Shown: positions 50,383 to 59,781, numbered from the stretch's first letter. The stretch: DNA of 64,000 bases from Elizabethkingia miricola (GCF_001675285.1 NZ_LSGQ01000004.1:1-64000); one strand, 5' to 3'. Translations and numbers: made by a program. The notes: generated by a model from the letters alone, not told the origin.

Positions 50383-52467
50383 ATGAAAAAACTAATAACA
50401 CTAGCTGCAGCATTAACTGGATTACTGATTACGGCGCAGGAGACGAAAACCACAAAAGACACGTTACAACAGAGCAAGGAAATACAGGAAGTAATCCTTA
50501 AATCACAACGCAAAAAACAATTTGTGGACAAAGCAGTATATACATTCAGTGAAGAAGCTTTAAAACGAGCCCGTTATGCAAACGATCTTCTGAAAACCTT
50601 ACCTGAACTTCAGTTTGATCCGATTTCCAATTCGGTTGCAAGTATAAAAGGTGGGACAATATTATTACTGATTAACGGAGTCGAAGCTACCGAGATGCAA
50701 GTGCGTACCGTAAAGCCTGAAGATGTAATTAAAGTAGAATATTATGACAATCCACCAACCCGATGGGCAACACGTGCTGATACAGTTGTCAATATCCTTA
50801 CAAGAAATCCGGAAACTGGTTATGTATTCGGATTAGAAGCGACTTCAGCTCTTAACACAGGATTTGTGAATGGGTCAGCTTATGCCAATTATACCAAAGG
50901 GCGAAATAATCTGGGAATGGATTATACCTTTAACCTAAGAGATTATGATAACCGACAGTTTAGAAATACATATGATTATATGTTAAACGGTAACCATTAT
51001 AGCTCGGAAGAGAAAAGAAAGGATCATTTTGGTTACACGACCCAAGGAATTACACTACGTTATAACAATATTCTAACCGGGAATTATGCTTTTCAGGCAA
51101 AACTAAACCTTGATCTTTCAACAAGCTTCTCAAAAGCTAACGGACTTAATGCCTTTACAAAAGATACATCAACTGAAGAACATGGAACTTTAAGAAATAC
51201 CTCTTCAGATTATAACAAACCAACAATAGACTTATATTTCTCTAAAAATCTGGGTAAAAAAGATGAGTTAAGTATTAATCTCGTTGGCTCTAAATACACC
51301 ACTAATTCTGCTGAATTATCAAAAGAATGGGTTATTGCCAATAATCAGAGTGTATTTGATAATGATATGAACCTTAAAGCAAAGCAAACAAGCCTTGTTG
51401 GAGAAATAGCACACACACATGATTTTAGTATTGGAAAGCTAAGTTCTGGTTACAGAATTTCCAATAATGCAATATCTAATAATTTACAAAATTTGCAAGG
51501 TAACTCTTATTATGAGGTGAATTACCTGGAACAATATTTCTATACGGAATTCTCGGGGAAGAAAAACAAATTAATGTACAGAGTAGGCCTGGGTTTAACT
51601 AATATTCATAACCAAAGTGCTGAAATAACGAATAATGAGTGGACCATTACTCCAAAATTAATTTTGGGCTATCAGTTAACTAAAAACCAGAGTTTAAGAT
51701 TTACAAGCAGCTACGTTCCTAGAAGCCCTTCGAGTTCTGCTTTAAGCAGCAATGTAGTACAGGTAGTCCCAAACATTGTAAGAAGCGGAAATCCTTATCT
51801 GAAAACGCAACGTTCATGGGGTAATAATCTTATATATTCTATGAACAATAAGTATTTCGATATCAATGCAAATCTGTTTTTTTGGCACAGAGATCGTGCC
51901 ATTAACCAGATGTATGTTGCAGATCCAACCTTTGGAGGTTATATGCTAACCTATGAAAATGCACAATATTCTCAGCAATATGGAATGCAGTTAACTGGTT
52001 CAGTAAAGCCTTTTGGAAATAATCTACTCGTAGTGAAAGTTGTTTTCTCACCAGCATCAGAACTATTCAAGACCGGTTCCGGAGCCGTTCTTAAAAATAA
52101 TTACTTAGGAAACTACTTTGTGATTTCTTCAGAATATAAGTCTTTCAATATTCAGTATCAATATACTATTCCATATTACACACTGAACGGTGCGTTTTTG
52201 AGTACTAACGAGAATGCCAACCATATTTTTGCTAATTATAAACATAATAACTGGAGCTTCAGTACCGGAATGTACTGGTGGGGAATGCCTTCAGAATACA
52301 AATCTAAAACTTTACCGGAGAGCCTTGTAAGCTATACCGGGCACACACAAATTTTCAATAACAAATCTATGTTTATTCTGGGTATTGGTTATGACTTTGC
52401 AAAGGGAAGAAAAAATGAAATTCAGAAAAAACTAAATAACGATACAGCACCGCCTGCTACATTCTAA
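50383..52467 (+). CDS. outer-membrane TonB-dependent-receptor-like beta-barrel protein
   Basis: A 694-residue protein with a signal peptide (AALTGLLITAQ). Residues about 30-60 contain a KEIQEVILK stretch reminiscent of a TonB box. The plug domain spans about 60-150 (ALKRARYANDLLKTLPELQFD, ILLLINGVEATEMQV) and the rest is a barrel of amphipathic strands ending near GYDFAKGRKNE. The N-terminal CarboxypepD_reg-like domain usual in Bacteroidota receptors is absent; the next gene encodes a domain of this type. The ligand is unknown. Confidence 0.78.
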   Translation: MKKLITLAAALTGLLITAQETKTTKDTLQQSKEIQEVILKSQRKKQFVDKAVYTFSEEALKRARYANDLLKTLPELQFDPISNSVASIKGGTILLLINGVEATEMQVRTVKPEDVIKVEYYDNPPTRWATRADTVVNILTRNPETGYVFGLEATSALNTGFVNGSAYANYTKGRNNLGMDYTFNLRDYDNRQFRNTYDYMLNGNHYSSEEKRKDHFGYTTQGITLRYNNILTGNYAFQAKLNLDLSTSFSKANGLNAFTKDTSTEEHGTLRNTSSDYNKPTIDLYFSKNLGKKDELSINLVGSKYTTNSAELSKEWVIANNQSVFDNDMNLKAKQTSLVGEIAHTHDFSIGKLSSGYRISNNAISNNLQNLQGNSYYEVNYLEQYFYTEFSGKKNKLMYRVGLGLTNIHNQSAEITNNEWTITPKLILGYQLTKNQSLRFTSSYVPRSPSSSALSSNVVQVVPNIVRSGNPYLKTQRSWGNNLIYSMNNKYFDINANLFFWHRDRAINQMYVADPTFGGYMLTYENAQYSQQYGMQLTGSVKPFGNNLLVVKVVFSPASELFKTGSGAVLKNNYLGNYFVISSEYKSFNIQYQYTIPYYTLNGAFLSTNENANHIFANYKHNNWSFSTGMYWWGMPSEYKSKTLPESLVSYTGHTQIFNNKSMFILGIGYDFAKGRKNEIQKKLNNDTAPPATF

Positions 52468-52490
52468 AACTAACTTAAATACATTCTGCT

Positions 52491-53183
52491 ATGAACAAAT
52501 TAATTTATATTCTCATCAGTATTTTGGCAACAGTACTTGCTTTTAAAATTTATGCTGCCGAAAGAACTGTCCAATACAGAGATATGGAGCTTGCCGGAAT
52601 TGTTGTTGACTCTCAAAGTTTGTCTCCAATAGAAAAAGTTTCAATTCTGGACAACAACAATAAAAAAATCGGAGAAACCGATTCCAACGGATATTTCAAA
52701 GTAAAATTTACAGTAAATAAAACCGGGGAAGTTCTTTTTAAAATAAAACTCGAAAAAAGCGGATATCAAAGCTTTACGCAAAATGACCATTGGAGCAATT
52801 TAGCTAATCCTTCAGGGAGTTTTTGCTTTGGAATGAAAAAAAACAATACAGAAGGTGAAGCATTCTCTAAAATCCTGGGTAGAAATTTGACTTATACCTA
52901 CGCAAAAGCTAGCGTGGAGCAGATAAAAGAAAACAGAAAAGCAGATGGGATTGTTAACTCTGCTAAAAAAGGTAATGACAATCTTATTTTAACCATCAAC
53001 GGTGAGAAATATCTGGTAACCAATTTCAATTATTTTAAACTGGGATCTAAAGACAAATACATTATGGTCAATGATATTATCCAACCTATCAAAGGTCTGA
53101 ACAACACCCTTAAACGAAGCAATATTAAAAACCTTAGCCGCCTTGGCGGCAAGGAAGCACAATTCGACCTTACTACATTTTAA
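52491..53183 (+). CDS. exported protein with carboxypeptidase-regulatory-like domain
   Basis: A 230-residue protein with an N-terminal signal or anchor (IYILISILATVLAFKIYAAE). Residues about 35-100 fit a CarboxypepD_reg-like/TonB-receptor N-terminal beta domain (MELAGIVVDSQSLSPIEKVSI, GETDSNGYFKVKF). The C-terminal 110 residues are not recognised. It starts 23 bp after the receptor gene on the same strand and is followed by a terminator. A partnership with the receptor is likely from context. Confidence 0.6.
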   Translation: MNKLIYILISILATVLAFKIYAAERTVQYRDMELAGIVVDSQSLSPIEKVSILDNNNKKIGETDSNGYFKVKFTVNKTGEVLFKIKLEKSGYQSFTQNDHWSNLANPSGSFCFGMKKNNTEGEAFSKILGRNLTYTYAKASVEQIKENRKADGIVNSAKKGNDNLILTINGEKYLVTNFNYFKLGSKDKYIMVNDIIQPIKGLNNTLKRSNIKNLSRLGGKEAQFDLTTF

Positions 53184-53216
53184 ACTTACATTCAATTCAT
53201 ACTAATTCTTTAGTAA

Positions 53217-53241
53217 GATACCCCTCATAATGAGGGGTATC
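53217..53241 (+). terminator. terminator of the receptor operon
   Basis: A perfect 11-bp stem (53217-53227 with 53231-53241) with the 3-base loop TAA is GC-rich at its centre. It lies 34 bp past the stop codon. Confidence 0.75.
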
Positions 53242-53278
53242 TCCATTTAATAACCTAAAATATAATTTATGAAAAAAA

Positions 53279-54103
53279 TTATCTTCTTCTGCCACCTTCT
53301 CCACCACCTCTCTGCATGTGAGGCTGATGCATTCCTCCTCCCATACCGGGTCCTCTGAAGTTGTTTCTGTCAGGTCGTGGCATTTGCATGTTGTGATTTT
53401 GCTGATTTCTGAAATCTTTCATCTGATCATTATGTCTGTTGAGCATATCCTGATTAATTGCTCCATTGTTTCTCTCAAAACGCATATCCGGATTATTTCT
53501 GGCTGCCTGATTATGGTTTCGTTGATCATCTGTTGGGACAGAACTACTACGTTGCTGTTTCATGTACTGCCGATCGTCATGGTTAGGAGTCATATTCACC
53601 CCTCCTCTTCCGTTATAGCTTATCCGGTTAGCGTTATTTACGTAATGGTTGTCTATATATGTATTGTGTATGTTTGTATTTACCCGTGTAACTGCTGTAT
53701 TATATACATAAGTATTTCCACGCCACATACCACCTGAAAAACCTGTTCCGAAATAACCGAAGCCGTAATTAATTCCGCCATAAAAACCTACACGAGGTCC
53801 CCAATAGCCGCGATGCCATGCATACATACCGTTATTAAATCCCCAGTAGCCCGGAGTCCAAAGCATTCCTATAGAAGGTGGCAATGTCCAGTAGCCAGGT
53901 ACCCAATAATATCCGGAATACTGATCGTATGCCCAATAACCTGGAATCCATATATAACCGTCTGACGGAGGCATTGGCTGTGTGTATACAGGTATTGGCG
54001 GAGGAGCAATGTTTATACTAACGGAAAGCTGTGCTTTTGCTTGTGTGCCTAGTGTCAATAATGATACGATTGACAATATATAGGCTAAACGTTTTGCTTT
54101 CAT
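53279..54103 (-). CDS. WxPGYW (YXWGXW)-repeat exported protein
   Basis: A 274-residue protein with a signal peptide (LLTLGTQAKAQ). Residues about 45-115 hold four repeats of the form WxPGYW (IWIPGYWAYD, YWVPGYWTLP, LWTPGYWGFN, AWHRGYWGPR). The rest is Asn/Gln/Arg/His-rich and low in complexity, ending in GGRRR. Proteins with this repeat are envelope or secreted; no function is known. The coding strand ends beside the start-like sequence at 53269 on the other strand. Confidence 0.78.
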   Translation of the reverse strand: MKAKRLAYILSIVSLLTLGTQAKAQLSVSINIAPPPIPVYTQPMPPSDGYIWIPGYWAYDQYSGYYWVPGYWTLPPSIGMLWTPGYWGFNNGMYAWHRGYWGPRVGFYGGINYGFGYFGTGFSGGMWRGNTYVYNTAVTRVNTNIHNTYIDNHYVNNANRISYNGRGGVNMTPNHDDRQYMKQQRSSSVPTDDQRNHNQAARNNPDMRFERNNGAINQDMLNRHNDQMKDFRNQQNHNMQMPRPDRNNFRGPGMGGGMHQPHMQRGGGEGGRRR

Positions 54104-54316
54104 GATACTGAATTTTATATCTCATATTTTTCAAATAAAATACCATGATGTTCAATTATGTTAACTTTAAATGCATTTAACACATATTAATGACTTTATT
54201 TTTATTTTTAAGTTCTTAAAAATTATGTTAAACCCTTTTGTCAATAGCATTTTACACTTATTTCTTTATCATTAACGACATAAAAAACTTCGCTTTTAAT
54301 ACTGAAATCTGCTTAT

Positions 54317-54353
54317 AAAAAAAATAAGCCTACCGAAGTAAGCTTATTTTTTA
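54317..54353 (-). terminator. terminator of ppc
   Basis: A stem of A-rich ATAAGC with GCTTAT and T-run (inner partial pairing CTAC/GTAAG) is followed by a T-run on the minus strand, 17 bp past the stop codon. Confidence 0.75.
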
Positions 54354-54369
54354 TTATTTAGATTAACAT

Positions 54370-56907
54370 CTATGCTGAATTACGACTCGCATTAATGTTC
54401 CCGAATAATGCCCTTGTGACAATCTTTTCATAGGTTTCTTTATGCGGATTCTCTTCTTTAATCTTTTGTAAAGCATATTGCTGAATGGTTAGCAATGGCA
54501 GAACTATATTTTCTCTCATTTTAATAGAACTCTTAGACAATGGTTCTTCCTCCATCAGAGATTTGTAATTGGCTATTTCCAATAGCATTTCATGAGTCAG
54601 CAGGTATTCGTTGTGCAGGATCTGCCAAAATTCACCAAACACTTTGTCATTACGCAGATAATAGGTCAGCGGAAAGTAAGTCTTACTCATAGACATCATA
54701 CTATTCTGAATAAGGGTCTTGAAGAACATAGATTCTCTGTATAGCTTTTTCAGATCTTCCAGCCTTCCCTCTTCTTTTAATCTTTGTAAAGCCGTACCCA
54801 CACCAAAGTATCCGGGTACATTCTGCTTCAACAGACTCCATGATCCTACAAACGGGATTGCTCTCAGATCTTCGAATACCAGCTGCCCGTCATTTCTCTT
54901 ACTCGGACGGCTTCCGATATTGGTACGTCCATAATATTTCAGTGTACTAACCTCTTCCAGATAAGGCACAAAAAGAGAATGATCTTTCAGTTCTTTATAT
55001 TTCTGATAGCTAATGCCGGCAAGCTCATTTAGTAAAGCTCTTTCCCAATCTTTTAGATTTATTTTGTCCTGAGGGAAAATTTCATTTTCTAATCCGGCAG
55101 TAAGCAACTGCTCAAAGTTGAAGGTTGCCTGATCTTTCGTTCCAAAGACACTGGTAATTGTTTGCCCCTGAATTGTTAATTCTATCTGGTGGTTGGCAAT
55201 ACTTTTCCCCTGCGCTGCATAAAACTGGTGTGTTTTACCACCACCACGTGCAGGAGGTCCGCCTCTGCCATCAAAGAATATTACCTTGATATCGTTTTCA
55301 TCCGAAACCCTTGACAATACTTCTTTGGTAGTATAAATATCCCAGTTTGCTTTTATATACCCAGCATCTTTTGTTCCGTCTGAAAATCCAAGCATAATAA
55401 ATTGTCTGCCATTACGGCGATTCAGATGTTCTTTATACTGAGCAAGGTTATAAAGCCTGTTCATTGTTGCCTCTGCATTTTCAAAGCCTTCTATGGTTTC
55501 GAACAGCGGAACAATATCTATTTTTATATCCTTATCGGCATAACCACAATATTTGAATAAGGCATAAACATTCAGAACGTCATAAATAGAAGAACTATCA
55601 GAAATAATATAACGGTGAATGCTTTGCTCTCCATTTAGCTTCTGAATATCTTTTACCTGATAGATGTTTTTCAGTGTATCTTTTACTATATCATCACTAT
55701 AATTTTCAGGATTAACCTGTAAAGAAGTGTTGAGAAGCAGATTCAATTTTTCGTCTTCATTCAATGCATGGTAATCTTTACCAAACTCTTTTTCAAAAAT
55801 CTGCTCCAGCGCTTTGTAATGGATTTTACTGTTCTGGCGAACATCCAGCGAAGCGAAATAGATCCCAAATAAATCTATACGGCCTATCAGATCGTCAATT
55901 TTATCAATAAACAATCCGTTATTATTTTCTTTTACTTCATGTCTTATATCCTGTAAAGCTCTTTTGAATTCTCCGGCAGTAAGATCATATTTATTCTCAA
56001 AAATATTCTGATACACCCTTTCACTAATTTGTCTCAACATTTCAGTGACTTTGGGGAAAGTAATTCTTTTACGGAGCTTTTTAAGGTGCTCGTAATAGCA
56101 TTTAAGGATAGCCAGTCTCAACTCGGATGATACTCTCTGAGTAATTTCTGCAGTTACGAAAGGGTTACCGTCTCTGTCTCCTCCAGGCCAAAAGCCTAAC
56201 TGGAATAAATGCGGATTTATGTCAGCATCATCAAAAATACGTTTGGTATCCCGGTACAACTCTCCCAGAGTATCATAATAAACATAGCGCAGATAATAGA
56301 TAATACTCTGAGCCTCGTCATAAGGTGTTGGCTTTTCCTGATTGATAAATGATGTCATCCCCAACTGCTGCAGGAGCATATCGATATTGGTAACTGAATC
56401 GGATTTTATAGCCTGATTCAGATCATGGAGAATGGATTGTACGGAATTGGAATAAAATTGTGTCGGGTGTGCTGTAAACACAACTTTAACACCAAATTGT
56501 TCCATTTTCTCTTTAATAATTTGCAGTTTTCCCTGTTGGGATGCAACTTCATACAAATTACGGACAGTTCCGGGATCAGTATTGGCATTTAGTGTAGAAA
56601 ATGCCGAATCCTCGATACTGTCGAATAATACTACCTGTCTTTCTACATACTGAATAATACGGAACAGAAGATCTATTCGTTCCTCTTCTGTTTTCAGGTC
56701 TGTATGGCTGTCGAAGAAATGTTTCATTACCTCCATCGGAGATTTTCCATTTTCGTAGCCTTCTTTACTCTCTTCATGGAGAAAAGGTAAGAGCATTCCG
56801 ATATTGGTCATTTTATCGTATGGAAGGCTCATGAAAAGGCTATTATAGATCTGAAATTTGTTTTTTACAATTTGTCTGAATTTTTCTACTTGTTCATTGG
56901 TCTTCAT
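54370..56907 (-). CDS. ppc: phosphoenolpyruvate carboxylase
   Basis: An 845-residue enzyme of the bacterial PEPC family. The catalytic His lies in VFTAHPTQFYSNSV, the substrate loop in GFWPGGDRDGNPFV, and the GRGG motif in FFDGRGGPPARGGGKTH. The C-terminus ends in NINASRNSA where other PEPCs have an RNTG motif, a pattern I associate with Bacteroidota. It makes oxaloacetate from PEP and bicarbonate, replenishing the TCA cycle. Monocistronic. Confidence 0.92.
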   Translation of the reverse strand: MKTNEQVEKFRQIVKNKFQIYNSLFMSLPYDKMTNIGMLLPFLHEESKEGYENGKSPMEVMKHFFDSHTDLKTEEERIDLLFRIIQYVERQVVLFDSIEDSAFSTLNANTDPGTVRNLYEVASQQGKLQIIKEKMEQFGVKVVFTAHPTQFYSNSVQSILHDLNQAIKSDSVTNIDMLLQQLGMTSFINQEKPTPYDEAQSIIYYLRYVYYDTLGELYRDTKRIFDDADINPHLFQLGFWPGGDRDGNPFVTAEITQRVSSELRLAILKCYYEHLKKLRKRITFPKVTEMLRQISERVYQNIFENKYDLTAGEFKRALQDIRHEVKENNNGLFIDKIDDLIGRIDLFGIYFASLDVRQNSKIHYKALEQIFEKEFGKDYHALNEDEKLNLLLNTSLQVNPENYSDDIVKDTLKNIYQVKDIQKLNGEQSIHRYIISDSSSIYDVLNVYALFKYCGYADKDIKIDIVPLFETIEGFENAEATMNRLYNLAQYKEHLNRRNGRQFIMLGFSDGTKDAGYIKANWDIYTTKEVLSRVSDENDIKVIFFDGRGGPPARGGGKTHQFYAAQGKSIANHQIELTIQGQTITSVFGTKDQATFNFEQLLTAGLENEIFPQDKINLKDWERALLNELAGISYQKYKELKDHSLFVPYLEEVSTLKYYGRTNIGSRPSKRNDGQLVFEDLRAIPFVGSWSLLKQNVPGYFGVGTALQRLKEEGRLEDLKKLYRESMFFKTLIQNSMMSMSKTYFPLTYYLRNDKVFGEFWQILHNEYLLTHEMLLEIANYKSLMEEEPLSKSSIKMRENIVLPLLTIQQYALQKIKEENPHKETYEKIVTRALFGNINASRNSA

Positions 56908-57084
56908 TAACGTTATTAATTTTGGTGAAAAGTTAAGGCTTTTATTGGATTTTATAGTTTAAATATTTGCAAAATCTTCTTATTATAAATTTATTTATTC
57001 AAAAAATACAATTATATAAATCCTGACAAAATATTTAAGCCTATCAAATTTAGGCAACATTTAATTCTTTACAAAGAAAATAAT

Positions 57085-57092
57085 TACCTTTG
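57085..57092 (+). promoter_or_regulatory. -7 box of the structured leader
   Basis: TACCTTTG matches TAnnTTTG, four bases before the ATG of the nine-codon ORF at 57097. No clear -33 TTG was seen. Confidence 0.55.
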
Positions 57093-57096
57093 TAGC

Positions 57097-57126
57097 ATGT
57101 CTAGCGCTAAGAAGATATCCGCATAA
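57097..57126 (+). CDS. possible nine-residue leader peptide (MSSAKKISA)
   Basis: The ATG at 57097 lies four bases after the -7 box and opens nine codons ending in TAA (57124-57126). Directly after it come two hairpins. No regulated amino acid is repeated, so classical attenuation is not obvious. The evidence is positional only. Confidence 0.3.
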   Translation: MSSAKKISA

Positions 57127-57130
57127 TACA

Positions 57131-57195
57131 TAACCTCTGACATTTCTGTCGGGGTTATGGCAATTTCTGTTTATTCAGACTTTTCAGTCTGAAGA
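57131..57195 (+). ncRNA. two-hairpin RNA structure upstream of GNAT gene
   Basis: Hairpin 1 pairs CATAACC with GGTTATG and GACA with TGTC (about 57131-57161). Hairpin 2 is a perfect 8-bp stem TTCAGACT/AGTCTGAA with loop TTTC (57176-57195). No known riboswitch was recognised. It may be a 5' leader element of the GNAT gene 80 bp downstream or a separate small RNA. Confidence 0.45.
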
Positions 57196-57274
57196 TTTCT
57201 AATTATTATATTTTAACAAACATTTAGCCCGTTAATTTTTAATTGACCAGCAAATGAAAATTTAAAAAATCAAA

Positions 57275-57808
57275 ATGAATATCCTTTTTAGACAAGAAAA
57301 TAAAGACGATTATACAGCTGTATCTAATGTAATTCAAAGAGCTTTTGAAAATGAAGAAATGAGTGATCACAGCGAGCAATATTTAGTAGAAAGACTAAGA
57401 AATTCTGAGGCCTTTATTCCGGAGCTTTCTATAGTTGCTGAGATAAACCAAAAGATCGCAGGACATATTTTGCTCACTAAAATTAAAGTCGTAAATAAAG
57501 AAAATAAAGAATTTGATTCCCTGGCATTAGCTCCGGTCTCAGTACTTCCGGAATATCAGGGTAAAGGTATTGGCGGAAAACTAATAGAAACCGCTCATAA
57601 AAAAGCTAAGGAATTAGGTTTTGGTTCTGTTATTTTATTAGGTCATGAGAATTACTATCCCCGATTCGGTTATGAAATAGCCAAAAAATATGGAATTAAA
57701 TTACCTTTTGATGTACCCGATGAAAACTGTATGGCTATAGAGCTTATAAAAGGCTCTTTAAAGGGAGTTGAAGGAACGGTTGTATATCCTAACGCTTTTT
57801 TCGAATAA
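57275..57808 (+). CDS. GNAT family N-acetyltransferase
   Basis: A 177-residue acetyltransferase. The N-terminal RQENKDDYTAVSNVIQRAFENEEM region resembles the YhbS-type group. The acetyl-CoA motif is VLPEYQGKGIGGKLI (Q/RxxGxG/A), with VILLGHENYYPRFGYE after it, also typical of YhbS-like proteins. The acceptor is unknown. The 5' region contains a -7 box, a mini-ORF and two hairpins, so expression may be post-initiation controlled. A strong terminator follows. Confidence 0.87.
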   Translation: MNILFRQENKDDYTAVSNVIQRAFENEEMSDHSEQYLVERLRNSEAFIPELSIVAEINQKIAGHILLTKIKVVNKENKEFDSLALAPVSVLPEYQGKGIGGKLIETAHKKAKELGFGSVILLGHENYYPRFGYEIAKKYGIKLPFDVPDENCMAIELIKGSLKGVEGTVVYPNAFFE

Positions 57809-57831
57809 TAAAATATATTATTTATTATACT

Positions 57832-57857
57832 GCCAGTGCTTTTGCACTGGCTTTTTT
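57832..57857 (+). terminator. terminator of the GNAT gene
   Basis: A GC-rich 8-bp stem (57832-57839 with 57844-57851), loop TTTT and six T residues form a textbook intrinsic terminator. Confidence 0.92.
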
Positions 57858-57910
57858 ATGATGTAACTGTAACCAAATAAACCAATAGCTGTCTTACTAA
57901 AAAAGCTTGT

Positions 57911-58348
57911 ATGAATATTCACACACCTCACAAAACCAATTTGGAAGACTCGAAGATTGATGTAAAGATTAAACTGGCTGCATTATGGGCTTCTGTTACA
58001 TTATGCTATTTATATGGAGATTACTTTGAACTCTACATTCCGGGAAAAGTTAAAGGACTTATTGATGGACACAACCTTCTCAATGATCCTCAGAAATTAT
58101 TTGGTGCAAGTTTACTATTAGCTATTCCTGCTGTTATGGTCGGGTTATCTGTTATTTTGAATCCAAAGCTCAACAGATTATTTAATCTTATTTTCGGAAT
58201 ACTTTTCACCTTGATTATGCTGCTTATTGCCATTACTTCTTTGGATTCATGGAGAATGTTTTATGTATTTCTGGCATTAACAGAAAGCGCTATTACGATT
58301 CTGATCGTTTTATATGCATGGAAGTGGCCTAAGCAGAAATTAAGTTAA
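57911..58348 (+). CDS. membrane protein, DUF6326-like
   Basis: A 145-residue protein with four membrane segments (about residues 22-40, 66-83, 88-107 and 113-135) and a short hydrophilic N-terminus. The VKIKLAALWASVTLCYLYGDYFELYIPG opening resembles proteins annotated DUF6326. No catalytic motif is visible. It starts 102 bp after the GNAT gene, beyond the terminator, and 61 bp before the dioxygenase gene. Confidence 0.65.
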   Translation: MNIHTPHKTNLEDSKIDVKIKLAALWASVTLCYLYGDYFELYIPGKVKGLIDGHNLLNDPQKLFGASLLLAIPAVMVGLSVILNPKLNRLFNLIFGILFTLIMLLIAITSLDSWRMFYVFLALTESAITILIVLYAWKWPKQKLS

Positions 58349-58409
58349 GCAAGGAAAGGCATTTTTCCTTACTTTAGCTCATAATAGTATTTACAAGTCT
58401 ATAAAGAAA

Positions 58410-59132
58410 ATGCAACTATACGACACTCTGCAACATAAAAATAAAATTCAGGAATCAGGTTTTACAACTATTGATCAGGTTTATACAGACGAAGAGGTAC
58501 AGTCTATTCTTGGAAAGATAGAACAAGCCGACAATTCTAAAGATACTTTTAGAAAGTCAAAAGATTTATTTGCAATCAGACAATTTCTGAAGGAAGTTCC
58601 GGAAACCTATGATTTAATTTTCAATGAAAAATTAAATCATATAATCCATACCATATTCGATTACGATTATTTTGTTGTAAAAAGTATTTATTTTGATAAG
58701 CCTGAGTCTTCAAACTGGTATGTAGCCTATCATCAAGATCTGACTATTTCTGTTGATAAGAAAATAGAAATGGAAAATTTCGGTCCATGGACTACAAAAC
58801 AAAATCAATATGCAGTACAGCCTCCTCTCGAAATTTTACAAAATATTTTTACAATCAGAATTCATCTTGATGAAACAAATTCTGAAAACGGTGCACTAAA
58901 AGTTATTGAAAATTCTCACTCAAAAGGCATTTACAGACCGGAAACCATTGACTGGAAAACGGAAAAGGAATCTACCTGCAGTGTGAGCAAAGGTGGAATT
59001 ATGATTATGAAACCTCTTTTATTACACAGCTCAGGCAGAACCGTCAATAATAAAAAAAGAAGGGTTATTCATATTGAATTCTCAAATGTAGATCTTCCAG
59101 CTCCTCTTAGATGGTCTGAAAAATTAAGCTAA
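58410..59132 (+). CDS. phytanoyl-CoA dioxygenase family protein
   Basis: A 240-residue Fe(II)/2-oxoglutarate-dependent oxygenase-like protein. The metal-binding HxD is in AYHQDLTISV near residue 110, the distal His in LLLHSSGRT near 208, and the basic residue for 2-oxoglutarate in NKKRRVIHIEFS. These match the PhyH fold. The substrate is unknown. It precedes a small membrane-protein gene by 31 bp from its chosen start. Confidence 0.82.
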   Translation: MQLYDTLQHKNKIQESGFTTIDQVYTDEEVQSILGKIEQADNSKDTFRKSKDLFAIRQFLKEVPETYDLIFNEKLNHIIHTIFDYDYFVVKSIYFDKPESSNWYVAYHQDLTISVDKKIEMENFGPWTTKQNQYAVQPPLEILQNIFTIRIHLDETNSENGALKVIENSHSKGIYRPETIDWKTEKESTCSVSKGGIMIMKPLLLHSSGRTVNNKKRRVIHIEFSNVDLPAPLRWSEKLS

Positions 59133-59163
59133 TCTTTCATTTTCAATGCTTTTGGCTACCAGT

Positions 59164-59664
59164 ATGGAAAATAACAAAACATTTGATACTAATGATCTTA
59201 AAGTTGTTCTCAAGTATAAATATTTAGTAAATGCTGAATATTTAAAGAGTATTTTGTTTGAAAATGAAATCTTGGCAGTGATCAATTATGATGAATCTAC
59301 GCTTCTGGTAGATGAGATTAATTATAATAAGTCTATATCAATTATCAGTAAAGAAAACATTGATGAAAGCAAAACAATAGATCAGGAAAATTTCATGGAA
59401 GAATATGATGAGTGGAACAGATATAATACTAACCCGGGACATTATTTAGGCGGAAACATTCCATTCTTTTATAAAACAAGATCAAATCATTTAAAATTTA
59501 CGCTTGTTACATTAATTAGCCTTGTGATACAAATATCCATCATGTTTATAGCAACAAATATAAGTTTATGGAATATTCTATTTCTAATAGTCACTATAAT
59601 TACCGGAATCAACTTTCTGATTTCATGGCTTAATTATAAATCTGAAAAAAGAAACGCGCAATAA
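59164..59664 (+). CDS. protein with DUF2007-like domain and two membrane helices
   Basis: A 166-residue protein. The N-terminal 65 residues (LKVVLKYKYLVNAEYLKSILFENEI) resemble the small DUF2007 ferredoxin-like domain. A hydrophilic linker follows and the C-terminus has two hydrophobic segments (about 115-160). The ATG at 59164 is chosen over a TTG six codons upstream. I cannot assign a function. Confidence 0.55.
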   Translation: MENNKTFDTNDLKVVLKYKYLVNAEYLKSILFENEILAVINYDESTLLVDEINYNKSISIISKENIDESKTIDQENFMEEYDEWNRYNTNPGHYLGGNIPFFYKTRSNHLKFTLVTLISLVIQISIMFIATNISLWNILFLIVTIITGINFLISWLNYKSEKRNAQ

Positions 59665-59781
59665 TTTGAGTTAAGGTCTTTCCTTTTTGCATTATTTGTA
59701 TAATTTCATAATATAGATTTTATAAGTCTGAATATTCGCAAAATTCAACATAATCCGGCTTAATGCATTAAAATAAAGCCC

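Larger units (their letters stand above)
56908..57274. other. structured intergenic region before the GNAT gene
   Basis: The left part (56908-57060) is the AT-rich upstream region of ppc. The right part holds a -7 box (57085-57092), a nine-codon ORF (57097-57126) and two hairpins (57131-57161 and 57176-57195). This is probably a transcribed leader or a small RNA gene; see the separate entries. Confidence 0.55.

Noticed and set aside
53318-53737. 139-codon plus-strand ORF
   Set aside because: Antisense to the WxPGYW repeat gene, with a hydrophobic low-complexity translation and no promoter or homology features.
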